NCBI GenBank assembly: GCA_902567495.1
Contig: CACFMO010000003.1
Location: 38,997 to 102,996, forward strand
DNA length: 64,000 nucleotides
DNA from: an uncultured Pelagibacteraceae bacterium
Lineage (GTDB): Bacteria > Pseudomonadota > Alphaproteobacteria > Pelagibacterales > Pelagibacteraceae
Reading direction: 5' to 3'
The notes under the pieces are model-generated. The model searched no databases and had not been told where the DNA came from. It was given only the letters and a program-made list of their open reading frames with translations. The position numbers and the translations under genes were made by a program. Shown here in pieces: positions 1 to 8,084 of the stretch. Every line of letters starts with the position of its first letter. Within the stretch, counting starts at the first letter, position 1.

Positions 1-2
1 AA

Positions 3-1223
3 CTCCAAAAGCGGTATAGTCGTAGAATTAACTTAGATCTATCTAGAATTAAAAAAGTTTTACAAAAATTAGATAACCCACATAAACAGTTAGATAATAT
101 TATTAATGTTATTGGAAGCGATGGTAAAAATAGTTTTCTTACATCGCTTAAATATTTTTTGGAAGCAGATAAACGTAAAGTAAATACATTTACAAGTCCT
201 CATTTATATGATGTTCGACACAGATTTTGGTTAGGGAATAGATTTATTTCTGCGATAGAAATTAAAAAATATGTAAAATTTATTGAAAAAACTAAAGTCA
301 AATTAACTTTATTTGAGCTACTAACATGTATTTATGTACTATCTGCTAAAAATACTGAACTTGATTCCTTCAATTTAATTGAAAGTGGCCTATTCTTTAG
401 AAAAGATAGTACTAACCTATGGGACAATCCCATGGCACAAGTTATAACTAATATAAATTATCAGCATCAAGAATGGATTAGGCCAAAAACAATTAATGAA
501 ATTTGTAAACAAAAAGTAGGATATTTAAGTAAAAATTCTAATATTTATGTAGGTAAACAAAATTTAAAGACACTAAAAATTATAAAAAAAATATTAAATG
601 AAAATCCTAGTGAAAAGTTATTTTATGGTTCTTGGAAAATTATAAATTTTAAAAATAAAAAATTTTATAAAGATAAAGAAAATAAAATAAATCTTTATTC
701 AAAAAACATAAAATCAGACGGATTATGGGATAATGTAGGTTTGGCTATAAGAGTTGCTTTAGACTTAGGGGTTAAATCGAAAATAATAGAAAATGTAGTT
801 CCTAAGATTAAGTTTGAAGGTCGTGTTCAATTTATTCAGGGAAAACTTACGAAAAATAGAAAAAACAGGATTTTAGTAGATGGTTGTCATAGTGAAATGT
901 CGACAAAGAATTTGGCTAATTATTTAAAAAAGTTTAAAATTCCTATTTATGGTATTTGGGGAAGTTTAAAAAATAAAAATCCTGACAAAATTATAAAAAA
1001 TTTCAAAAACATTTTCAAAAAAGTTGTAACGATTAAAATTCCGGACGAACCAAGTGCTTTAAGCTCGTTAGAATTAAAAAAAATTGTTTATAAAAGTGGT
1101 TTAAAGGCAGTTGAGTCTAAAAATATAAAAGATGCTTTAAAAAAAATTCCTGATAAAGAAAAAAGTATTATAGTTGTTTTTGGAAGTTTATACTTGGTAG
1201 GACACGTTTTGAGTATTAATTAA
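3..1223 (+). CDS. folC: bifunctional folylpolyglutamate synthase/dihydrofolate synthase, 5' partial
   Basis: Adds L-glutamate to dihydropteroate and to folates in the cytoplasm. The reading frame is open back to base 3, so the start codon lies upstream of the window and an internal TTG near 159 is not the real start. About 407 residues are visible. The ATP-binding loop is a divergent GSDGKNS at nt 114-134, followed by the FolC TSPHL motif. The C-terminal ligase domain carries DGCHS in place of the usual DGAHN, and the protein ends with the family-typical GSLYLVG. It converges on trxA with a 4-bp overlap of 3' ends. A folC-trxA neighbourhood is common in alphaproteobacteria. Confidence 0.9.
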   Translation, partial: LQKRYSRRINLDLSRIKKVLQKLDNPHKQLDNIINVIGSDGKNSFLTSLKYFLEADKRKVNTFTSPHLYDVRHRFWLGNRFISAIEIKKYVKFIEKTKVKLTLFELLTCIYVLSAKNTELDSFNLIESGLFFRKDSTNLWDNPMAQVITNINYQHQEWIRPKTINEICKQKVGYLSKNSNIYVGKQNLKTLKIIKKILNENPSEKLFYGSWKIINFKNKKFYKDKENKINLYSKNIKSDGLWDNVGLAIRVALDLGVKSKIIENVVPKIKFEGRVQFIQGKLTKNRKNRILVDGCHSEMSTKNLANYLKKFKIPIYGIWGSLKNKNPDKIIKNFKNIFKKVVTIKIPDEPSALSSLELKKIVYKSGLKAVESKNIKDALKKIPDKEKSIIVVFGSLYLVGHVLSIN

Positions 1224-1540
1224 ATATTTTCTTTTATCCAAGAAACAATATTTGACTTTGTGGTTGCTCCAACTTTAGTGGCTTTAAGCTCCCCAGCCTT
1301 AAATAATAACATTGTAGGAATTCCCCTTACACCAAACTTTGTTGGGGTATTGGGCTCTTCATCAATATTATGTTTTGCAATGTTTACTTCATTAGACATT
1401 TCATTAGAGATCTCCTCTAAGATTGGCCCAATTTGTTTACATGGCCCACACCATTCAGCCCAAAAATCAACAATAGTTGGTTTTTGTGATTTCATCACTT
1501 CAGTATCAAAATTATCGTCGGTGACTTTTTTTGTTGGCAT
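1220..1540 (-). CDS. trxA: thioredoxin
   Basis: Cytoplasmic dithiol-disulfide oxidoreductase that reduces ribonucleotide reductase, methionine sulfoxide reductase and peroxiredoxins. The 106 residues match a standard single-domain thioredoxin. The active site WCGPC is at residues 30-34, preceded by the buried Asp25 in VDFWAEW, and the cis-proline motif RGIPT is present near residue 75. It shares 4 bp with the end of folC on the opposite strand. The substrate MsrA is encoded elsewhere in this window, but no operon link to it is visible. Confidence 0.97.
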   Translation of the reverse strand: MPTKKVTDDNFDTEVMKSQKPTIVDFWAEWCGPCKQIGPILEEISNEMSNEVNIAKHNIDEEPNTPTKFGVRGIPTMLLFKAGELKATKVGATTKSNIVSWIKENI

Positions 1541-1574
1541 AATTTATAGATATGTGTTTTTTTTTAAATGTCAA

Positions 1575-2993
1575 CTACGCTCTTGAGTAGTTTTTTTCTA
1601 ATTCTTCAACGTATACGTTAATGTCCTCCAGCATTTTAAGTTTTTTTGTTTCTTTGTTTTTTTCAAATTTAGCTCGCAAATCATCAATCTCTTTATATGT
1701 CCTTGGTATAGTATTCCACTTCTTTTTATCAGTCGTCGACAGAACTCTTTTTACGATTGTTCCGTGTATTTCGTCATAATCCTCTTTTGATAAGAGGTCA
1801 GGTTTTTCTTGATAAATAATTTTTTTTCCAAAATATTGCAGCCTTTTATCTTTAAATTTTTGTAAATATCCTAATTTTTTTTCCCAATCTACCTCGTGAA
1901 AACCACTTAAAATCTTATTATCTTCAGGTGGTGGAAAATTATATAGACTTTCCTCTTCATATACATCTTCTTGAGATTTTGTCTCTGCCTTCTCAAGGGC
2001 CTCATCTCTTAAAATTAATTGAACTTTTTCGGAAAATTCCTTATTTTTTTTTACTATTTCAGCTCTTTCCCTTAGTTTTTTTATTCCAATCATTTTATAT
2101 ACTTCAAAATTATCTATGTAAGATGGATTCATAACAATTGGGTGTTTGTTATGTCGACAAGTTCTGATTACTTTTGGTTGTTTTTTTAGTTCAGTTTTAA
2201 GAGCTTCTAGAGGCATACTCATATAAATATTAGGATCATGTTTTAAATCGAAGGTTTTTGGCCATTGATAAATCGGGTGCTGACAAACAAAAGTTTGAAC
2301 AAAAGGAACAACCTTGCCATAATAAAATTCATTGGTGCAAAAAAGTTTTTCGTTTTTAATTACTTTTAAACTTTCTTCCTTATTTATAGTCATAAGAGAA
2401 GCATTCCAAACACTTGGTGCTTTCTTTTTTATAATTCTTGCAATTTTTAATGTAGCTAAGCAGTCTCCTATAGCAGTATGTGCAGCATGTTCAATATCAT
2501 TTAATGGAGCCATAGTATCTAATTTATATTCTAGATTTCCTTTTTCATTTGTCCTATTTTTAAGTGTGCCCGGATAGTAGAGATTAGCAGCTCTAGCCAA
2601 ATTAATTAGATCGCCTTCCTTATTCCCATTAACTGTGGAAGCAAAAGGGTATTCCAAACTTTGGAAAAGAGTATGCCTCCAAAAGATTTGGTCGAAATCG
2701 ATATTGTTCCAACCTATGTAAGTTGTTTTACCCCACCTTTTTAATTTTTCTACAAACTGCCTTACCATCTGATAATGAGATAAATTAGTCTCCTTTAATC
2801 TTTTTGGAGTAGTATTTGAAACTATTAAACTCATAGCTTCAGGAATGACACCCGGTGCTAGCCTACATTTCGCTTCAAAACGATCTAACTCATTTAAATC
2901 ATCATCGGTAAGTATAGCTCCAATTTCAATAATTTGTCCCCAGGCTTTATTTGAAGAACTTGTTTCGAAATCATAAAATAGAAAATTTGACAT
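1575..2993 (-). CDS. sbcB: exodeoxyribonuclease I
   Basis: Degrades single-stranded DNA 3' to 5' in recombination and mismatch repair. The N-terminal DEDD exonuclease fold shows D8 and E10 in YDFET, a GWNNIDFDQ segment matching the SbcB GYNNxxFDD motif, and a later HTAIGD that supplies the final His and Asp. The 472 residues agree with SbcB (about 475), and the middle and C-terminal parts fit its SH3-like and helical domains. ATG at 2993 leads straight into the first strand of the fold. It lies 13 bp downstream of rmuC on the same strand, so two DNA-maintenance genes may be co-transcribed. In many alphaproteobacteria addAB occupies the side of trxA; here this gene does. Confidence 0.92.
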   Translation of the reverse strand: MSNFLFYDFETSSSNKAWGQIIEIGAILTDDDLNELDRFEAKCRLAPGVIPEAMSLIVSNTTPKRLKETNLSHYQMVRQFVEKLKRWGKTTYIGWNNIDFDQIFWRHTLFQSLEYPFASTVNGNKEGDLINLARAANLYYPGTLKNRTNEKGNLEYKLDTMAPLNDIEHAAHTAIGDCLATLKIARIIKKKAPSVWNASLMTINKEESLKVIKNEKLFCTNEFYYGKVVPFVQTFVCQHPIYQWPKTFDLKHDPNIYMSMPLEALKTELKKQPKVIRTCRHNKHPIVMNPSYIDNFEVYKMIGIKKLRERAEIVKKNKEFSEKVQLILRDEALEKAETKSQEDVYEEESLYNFPPPEDNKILSGFHEVDWEKKLGYLQKFKDKRLQYFGKKIIYQEKPDLLSKEDYDEIHGTIVKRVLSTTDKKKWNTIPRTYKEIDDLRAKFEKNKETKKLKMLEDINVYVEELEKNYSRA

Positions 2994-3006
2994 ATTGAAA
3001 ATTTAT

Positions 3007-4038
3007 TTACTTAAAGACTTTTATTTTATCAGAGTTTTCTTCAACTGTCTCTTTTACTGTACCTGGATCTTTAATGTTATTCAGAGTATTCATTATAGAT
3101 CTAGCGTCTCTTCCAAAACTATCAGTTGAAGTCATGGCTTGCTCTAATTTTTTTCTTAAATCAATAATCCCATCAAAATGTTTTTCAAATCTTCTGGATA
3201 TAAGTTTTAGGTCACTATAAATCTGGGTTGCATGTTTCTGAACTTTAAGTGTTTGAAATCCTAAATGATAAGACTGCAAAAGTGCTGATAAAGTATTGGG
3301 TCCTGCAATAGTAATTTTATATTTTGTTCTAAGCTCTTCTAGTAAAAGTTCTTTTGTCTTTGGATCACGGTAACTTGAAAGTTCTGCGAATAATCCTTCT
3401 GTAGGTGCATAAACAATTGCAAAGTCTGTTGTTTTAGGTGGAGCAATATATTTTGAACTCACTGCTTTAGCCTTATTTCTAAACGCTGCAGCTAAATCTT
3501 TTCTGGCATCAGCCAATGCTTCTTTGTCTTTGGCTTGGTAAGCATTATCTATCTCTTTAAATTTTTCAATTGGCCAATGACTATCTACAGGAACTAAAAC
3601 ATCTTGAAGTTTAATAGCAAACTCAACTGTATCTCCTGTTTCATCGGGTTTTGTTTTAACATTTTCAATGTATTGGGAGGCAGGTAATAAATCTTTTAAA
3701 AGTGAGGCTAGAGAAAATTCTGCAAGAACTCCATATTGTTTTACTCCTGCAAGTATTCGACTAAAATTTTCTTGGCTTTTATTCAAGGCTTCGACTTGTT
3801 TATTAAAAACTCCCACTTTCTCATCTACTCTCGTTAAGGCACCTGACATGTCTTTTGCTATATCCTTTGACATACTTCCAAAAGACTGGCTGAAAGTATC
3901 TTTGAAAGAATTGAATTCATTTTTAAAAGCCTGTGTGGGGTCCTCAGTTTTTTGTTGCTTGTTACGAAACAGGAAAAACAGCACTAAAATGTTTAAAACT
4001 AGTAAAACAACTATAAGTGTAATTAGTATTGTATCCAT
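3007..4038 (-). CDS. rmuC: DNA recombination protein RmuC
   Basis: RmuC family proteins limit recombination at inverted repeats; the biochemistry is not settled. An N-terminal membrane segment spans about residues 5-25, followed by a helical, coiled-coil region to about residue 110. The conserved PD-(D/E)XK-like core has VEFAIKLQD, then the family-typical VPVDSHWP, and later YKITIAGPNTLSALLQS. At 343 residues it is shorter than E. coli RmuC (475), mainly through a reduced coiled coil and tail. It sits upstream of sbcB on the same strand. A 59-bp spacer separates it from the divergent DUF3047 gene. Confidence 0.9.
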   Translation of the reverse strand: MDTILITLIVVLLVLNILVLFFLFRNKQQKTEDPTQAFKNEFNSFKDTFSQSFGSMSKDIAKDMSGALTRVDEKVGVFNKQVEALNKSQENFSRILAGVKQYGVLAEFSLASLLKDLLPASQYIENVKTKPDETGDTVEFAIKLQDVLVPVDSHWPIEKFKEIDNAYQAKDKEALADARKDLAAAFRNKAKAVSSKYIAPPKTTDFAIVYAPTEGLFAELSSYRDPKTKELLLEELRTKYKITIAGPNTLSALLQSYHLGFQTLKVQKHATQIYSDLKLISRRFEKHFDGIIDLRKKLEQAMTSTDSFGRDARSIMNTLNNIKDPGTVKETVEENSDKIKVFK

Positions 4039-4097
4039 TCATTTATATATACGGTGTATTTGCTAAATTACAAATTTTAATTTAAACAATGTAATTC

Positions 4098-4715
4098 ATG
4101 AGATTTTTTGCATATTTTTTATCTGTTCTATTTATTTTTACAACTGTCAATTCAAAAGAATTCCGAATCGATTTTAGTGACAAAGGTATGAAGCTTCTTA
4201 AAAAAAGAGGTTTTGGAAAAAAAACAAATTATAGCAATGGTAGAGATGAAAAGGGGTGGTATTTAAAGGCTGAGGCTGACGGAACAGCAACAGGTCTTGG
4301 TATGGAAATTGATAAAGAACTTCTTAATGAAATGCCTTTTTTAAATATTACTTTTAAGATTGAAAAAGATTTTACAAATATTGATCAAAAAACAAAAGAT
4401 GGACACGATTGGACTGCTAGAATTATGGTAGGTCATGGAAAAAAAATTGGTGCTAAATTAGTAAGCTTAGCTCACTCATCGTTTTTGGAAGAAGGTTTTC
4501 TTCAACAAAGTCCTTGGACAAAAGGAAGCAGAGATTACGTAATTTCAAATGATAAGAGCGGTGAATGGCATACTCGAAAAGTAAATGTTAAGGAATTACT
4601 TGAAGAAATACATGGTATTTCTTTTACTAACTTTATCGCTATATTTTCAGACTCGAATAATTCAAAACAAAAAATTATTGCATATTATAGAGATATCTAT
4701 TTTAGTAGTGAGTAA
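4098..4715 (+). CDS. secreted DUF3047-like protein
   Basis: Function unknown. Residues 1-19 form a signal peptide with a short charged start and a hydrophobic core, cleaved near VNS-KEF, so the mature protein is predicted to be periplasmic. The rest resembles DUF3047: a beta-rich domain with an HDWTARIMV segment (family form DDYAxRxYV) and a late IAIFSDSNN...YYRDIYF segment (family form DTDNT...YYGDI). The stop codon overlaps the next start by one base (TAATG), so it is likely translated together with the dioxygenase gene. The DUF assignment comes from motif resemblance and is moderately sure. Confidence 0.6.
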   Translation: MRFFAYFLSVLFIFTTVNSKEFRIDFSDKGMKLLKKRGFGKKTNYSNGRDEKGWYLKAEADGTATGLGMEIDKELLNEMPFLNITFKIEKDFTNIDQKTKDGHDWTARIMVGHGKKIGAKLVSLAHSSFLEEGFLQQSPWTKGSRDYVISNDKSGEWHTRKVNVKELLEEIHGISFTNFIAIFSDSNNSKQKIIAYYRDIYFSSE

Positions 4716-5512
4716 TGAATATAAAAGTAGATCCGTTTAAAAACAATATTGGTGCTTCAATTTCTTGTGATCTTAAATCTATAGAACCAAAAAATATTAA
4801 CCAAATCAAAGAAGCTTTAAATAATTATGGTTTTGTTTGCTTCAGGGACCAAAATTTAGAGCCAGGTGAGTATTTAAAATTTGCCCAAGAGCTAGGTAAA
4901 ATTAAAGAGTATCCAATGTTAAAAGATTTAGAAAACCATAAAGGTATTACTGTTGTAGAAAGAAAAGAGAACGATAAAGGAAAATCTTACGGTGAAGGAT
5001 GGCATACAGATAGTAGTTATTTGAATAAAACGCCTAAATATACATGTCTTATGGGAAAAATAGTAAAGAAAGATCAGGGTCAGACTCTTTTCGCTTCTCA
5101 GTTAGCATCCTACGAAGCATTAGATCAAAAAACTAAAGATAAAATCGAAAATCTTGTAGGTGTTTTTAGTTCATCAGGACCAATATCAGTTACAAGACTG
5201 GAGCGAGAAGCTGAGAGAGGAACTGGAAAGTCAAAAGATTTCTTAGCTGAACACTCAATTGTAAAAAAAGTTGGTAGTAAAAAAGCACTTTATTTAAGTC
5301 CTGGTCACACAATTGCCATAAAAAATCTCAGTGAAGAGGAATCTAAAAATCTTCTTAAGTTTTTATTCAACCATCAAACGAAAAAAGAGTTTCAAACAAG
5401 CTTTTTCTGGGAAAAAAACACAATTGTTATTTGGGATAATCACTCAGTCATACATTCAGCCACACCTTTTCAAGGAAGAAGAATGATGCACAGAATTATT
5501 CTAGACGCATAA
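4715..5512 (+). CDS. TauD/TfdA family 2-oxoglutarate-dependent dioxygenase
   Basis: Non-heme Fe(II) enzyme that couples 2-oxoglutarate decarboxylation to oxidation of an unknown organic substrate. The iron-binding facial triad is visible: H97 and D99 in WHTDSS, and H247 in the WDNHSVIHSA segment. R260 near the C terminus is the expected 2-oxoglutarate-binding arginine. The 265 residues match TauD length, and there is no signal peptide. No sulfonate or taurine transporter is nearby, so the substrate cannot be inferred from context. It is coupled to the upstream DUF3047 gene by a one-base overlap. Confidence 0.88.
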   Translation: MNIKVDPFKNNIGASISCDLKSIEPKNINQIKEALNNYGFVCFRDQNLEPGEYLKFAQELGKIKEYPMLKDLENHKGITVVERKENDKGKSYGEGWHTDSSYLNKTPKYTCLMGKIVKKDQGQTLFASQLASYEALDQKTKDKIENLVGVFSSSGPISVTRLEREAERGTGKSKDFLAEHSIVKKVGSKKALYLSPGHTIAIKNLSEEESKNLLKFLFNHQTKKEFQTSFFWEKNTIVIWDNHSVIHSATPFQGRRMMHRIILDA

Positions 5513-5565
5513 AAAAAACAAATTTCAGCCCCTCTTGAAACAAAAAGTTTAATTATTTTCAATCT

Positions 5566-5778
5566 ATGAAAAATATAATTATCATTTTAACGTGTGCATT
5601 ATTCCTGGTAAACTGTAGTAACCGTTATGTTCTTGGTACTAAATGTACTAGTCCAGACAAATCAACTGGTGCCTATGAAAAATCATTCATTTGGTCTGTT
5701 GACAAAACTATGAGTAATGATGCCTTTGGAAAAAGAATTTCTAAACAAAACTGTCCTAAGATAGCTAAAAAATCTTAA
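5566..5778 (+). CDS. small predicted lipoprotein
   Basis: A 70-residue protein of unknown family. A hydrophobic N-terminal helix (residues 3-15) ends in a lipobox, LVNC, with Cys17 as the predicted lipidated residue. The mature part is about 53 residues, polar and basic, with two further cysteines (Cys27 and Cys63) that could form a disulfide. It lies between the dioxygenase and the microprotein gene on the same strand with short spacers, so it probably belongs to the same transcription unit. The lipobox is clear; the role is not. Confidence 0.65.
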   Translation: MKNIIIILTCALFLVNCSNRYVLGTKCTSPDKSTGAYEKSFIWSVDKTMSNDAFGKRISKQNCPKIAKKS

Positions 5779-5800
5779 TTTTGGGAACGCTTTAGAAAGT

Positions 5801-5902
5801 ATGATAACCATTGGCCTTATACTGCTTGGTATTGCCGCACTATTGGTGTCTTTTTTAATCGTGAACTTTGATTCTAAAAACGATAAAAAAGACACCGAAT
5901 GA
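5801..5902 (+). CDS. 33-residue single-span membrane microprotein
   Basis: ATG at 5801, stop TGA at 5900-5902. The N-terminal two thirds form one hydrophobic helix (GLILLGIAALLVSFLIV) followed by a highly charged tail, KNDKKDTE, giving a typical small membrane protein. The stop overlaps the start of the next gene in an ATGA quartet, the same coupling seen between established genes in this window, which argues that it is translated. No good Shine-Dalgarno sequence is visible. Function is unknown; it may only serve translational coupling, or it may assist the secreted hydrolase. Confidence 0.55.
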   Translation: MITIGLILLGIAALLVSFLIVNFDSKNDKKDTE

Positions 5903-6981
5903 TAAAATATTTCCTATTTATACTTTTCATTTTTTCTTTTAGTAATTTAAGTGCGATGGATAAAAAACCATATCATCATATTTATAAGGACGGAAAATTA
6001 CATGCCTTTAGAAATCTTGAGGGTGGCCCTAAAAGAGACCCCAATTTTAAATGGGACTGGAAAGTTTTTAGAGAGGAAAAAAAGAAACTTAAGATTGATT
6101 ACCCGCCTGAACATGTAATAGATAAACAAATAGTTTTAAAAAATCTCGAAAAACATAAATCTGATTCGTATGTAATGTGGCTTGACCACGCGAGCTTTAT
6201 AATTAAGCTTGGAGACACTACAATTATTACTGATCCTGTTTTTGAAAAAAATTATGGACCTATGATATTTGGCCCCAAAAAATTTATAGAGTCTCCATTA
6301 ACTCTTGAAGAAATTCCTAAAATAAATTTATTTTTACTAACTCATAATCATTATGATCACATGAGTATTCGCACTATAAAAAACTTTCCTTACAAAAATG
6401 CTAAAGTTCTTGCGCCTCTTAAACTTGGAAAATATTTTACAAGGAATGGGTATAAAAAAGATACTGTTAAAGAAATGGATTGGTTTGATAGAATAAAAAT
6501 TAATGATGAGATCACGGTGACTATGCTTCCAAGCCAACATTGGTCTAAGAGGTGGATTTGGGGGGATGGAAATACGAATAGAAGCCTTTGGGGAAGTTTT
6601 TTAATCGAATATAAAGATAAAAAAATTTTTTTTGCATGTGATACTGGTCCTGCGCCATTTTATAAAGAATTAGGAAAAAAATTTGGTCCTATCGATTTGG
6701 GTTTTGGAAATTTGGGCGCTTATAATTTCTATCCAATTATTCCTGTCAAAGATAAATCTACTGCCCATGCGAACCCTGAAGAACTTTTGTCATTAATGAA
6801 AGATTTAAAAGTTAAAAGAGTTATAGGAATGCATTGGGGTACAGCAATTTTAAGTTTAGAACCTATTTGGGAACCTCCAGTTAGATTCAAAGCAAATGCT
6901 GAAAAAGTTGGTTACAAAAAAGAGGATGCAATTTTATTTAAAATTGGTGAGATTAAAAAATTAGATGATCTCATTAACTAG
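5899..6981 (+). CDS. secreted metallo-beta-lactamase-fold hydrolase (NAPE-PLD/UlaG-like)
   Basis: Predicted zinc hydrolase exported to the periplasm. Residues 1-19 form a signal peptide ending near LSA-MDK. The metal site HxHxDH is complete: H149, H151, D153 and H154 in LTHNHYDH. It is followed by a conserved His in SQHWS, Asp in ACDTGP, and a C-terminal MHWGT. The N-terminal layout with WLDHASFII and TDPVF matches the family containing N-acyl-phosphatidylethanolamine phospholipase D and bacterial RomA/UlaG-like proteins, so a phospholipid or acyl-phosphodiester substrate is possible but unproven. It overlaps the upstream microprotein by ATGA and the convergent coiled-coil gene by 8 bp. Confidence 0.85.
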   Translation: MIKYFLFILFIFSFSNLSAMDKKPYHHIYKDGKLHAFRNLEGGPKRDPNFKWDWKVFREEKKKLKIDYPPEHVIDKQIVLKNLEKHKSDSYVMWLDHASFIIKLGDTTIITDPVFEKNYGPMIFGPKKFIESPLTLEEIPKINLFLLTHNHYDHMSIRTIKNFPYKNAKVLAPLKLGKYFTRNGYKKDTVKEMDWFDRIKINDEITVTMLPSQHWSKRWIWGDGNTNRSLWGSFLIEYKDKKIFFACDTGPAPFYKELGKKFGPIDLGFGNLGAYNFYPIIPVKDKSTAHANPEELLSLMKDLKVKRVIGMHWGTAILSLEPIWEPPVRFKANAEKVGYKKEDAILFKIGEIKKLDDLIN

Positions 6982-8056
6982 CTTTTTTAAAGTTCTCTCT
7001 CATCCTCTCTAGATAAAGTATAAGACTGTCAGTTAAATCATCTCCAAATTTAAATATTTCATTTCGATTATATTCTCTAGTCTCATTCTTGATTTTATCT
7101 TCAACTATAATTTCTTTTTTCGCATCCTGATCTTTTACATAAATCAGTATTAAAAAATTTTCATTTTGCTCTTGGTCTTCCCTGATAATGATTTCTGATT
7201 GTTCATAAACTAAATTTATAACCCTTAAAAGATCTGCGTTCTTTGGTAAATATTTTTTATTTATTTGGTATACAAGGCTCGTAGCACTCCGAGTAAAACT
7301 ATACAAACTCGTCTCAATTAGCTCTCTTTGAGCTAAATAAGCTTTTTCTTTTGCTCTAATTTCTTCAACCGTTGCCTGATCTGATAGAGTAACGCCCAGT
7401 TCCTCTACCCGCTTTCTTAACCTCTCATTTCTAAGAGCTTTATACTTTTCACGGACTTGGTCTATTCTATCTTGAAAAGCTTTATAATCCTCCTTTTCAA
7501 TATTTAAGCTATACTTTTCAATAGCCTTTATTTCCTCTAGCTCCCTAGCCCTGAACTTCTCTAAGCTTTTCTCAAGTCTTACCTCTTCTAAAAATTTAAC
7601 TTGTTTTTCTTTTTCTTTTTCCCTGATAATTTTTTGCTCTTCTCTTATAAAACTTTTTAGTTCTGCTGCTCTTTTTCTCGCTAATAGTTTTTCTTCTTTT
7701 ATCTCTTTTTTAAGAAGTTCTTTTCTTAAAGAAGATTGTATTTTTCTTTGTTTTTCAATTTCCCTAGCCTTTTTTAATTGGTCTTTTACTTTATTTTTTT
7801 TATAAACAACAATTCTATTGGTAATCGGGGAAATCATTTTTTTTAAAAAGTCTTTAAAGCTAAATTTAACCCGAACCTCTGGAAGTTTTAAAAGCTTTTT
7901 AAAATTCAGCTTTTTGGATTGAATCTTAGTGGATCTTACTTTTCTTCTCGATTTATGTTTGTTTTTTTTTTGTTTTTTTCTTTCCTTTATTTTTGGTCTT
8001 TTAAGAGTTTTTTTGACTCTTTTTTTAATTTTTCTTAGTTTTTTCTTTTTTTTCAT
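6974..8056 (-). CDS. highly basic coiled-coil protein of unknown function
   Basis: I do not recognise a family. Residues 1-60 are extremely basic (poly-Lys/Arg), suitable for binding nucleic acid or an acidic surface. Residues about 85-240 form a long charged coiled coil rich in Lys, Glu and Arg. The last 110 residues look globular and mixed alpha/beta, with alternating hydrophobic strands such as FLILIYVKD. No signal peptide or membrane span is visible. The coding start is very A-rich, and the ATG lies in the closing arm of a 10-bp hairpin that fills the spacer after cfa. Composition matches its neighbours, so there is no sign of recent transfer. Confidence 0.75.
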   Translation of the reverse strand: MKKKKKLRKIKKRVKKTLKRPKIKERKKQKKNKHKSRRKVRSTKIQSKKLNFKKLLKLPEVRVKFSFKDFLKKMISPITNRIVVYKKNKVKDQLKKAREIEKQRKIQSSLRKELLKKEIKEEKLLARKRAAELKSFIREEQKIIREKEKEKQVKFLEEVRLEKSLEKFRARELEEIKAIEKYSLNIEKEDYKAFQDRIDQVREKYKALRNERLRKRVEELGVTLSDQATVEEIRAKEKAYLAQRELIETSLYSFTRSATSLVYQINKKYLPKNADLLRVINLVYEQSEIIIREDQEQNENFLILIYVKDQDAKKEIIVEDKIKNETREYNRNEIFKFGDDLTDSLILYLERMRENFKKAS

Positions 8057-8079
8057 CTGCTATTTTATTAATAGCAGAT
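8055..8079 (-). promoter_or_regulatory. start-codon hairpin in the cfa to coiled-coil gene spacer
   Basis: A perfect 10-bp inverted repeat with arms ATCTGCTATT and AATAGCAGAT and a 5-nt loop. On the minus-strand transcript the AU of the AUG at 8056 is the end of the closing arm, and any ribosome-binding region is paired. It is followed by an A-run rather than a U-run, so it does not look like an intrinsic terminator for this strand. Translational control is an inference. Confidence 0.5.
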
Positions 8080-8084
8080 ACCCA

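Noticed and set aside
159..1223. TTG at 159 as the start of folC
   Set aside because: The frame stays open upstream to base 3 and encodes the conserved FolC P-loop region, so the gene begins before the window.
1260..1586. Plus-strand open frame opposite trxA
   Set aside because: Antisense shadow of a clear thioredoxin gene; no family features.
3668..4066. Plus-strand open frame opposite rmuC
   Set aside because: Lies antisense to conserved RmuC codons and shows no recognisable domain.
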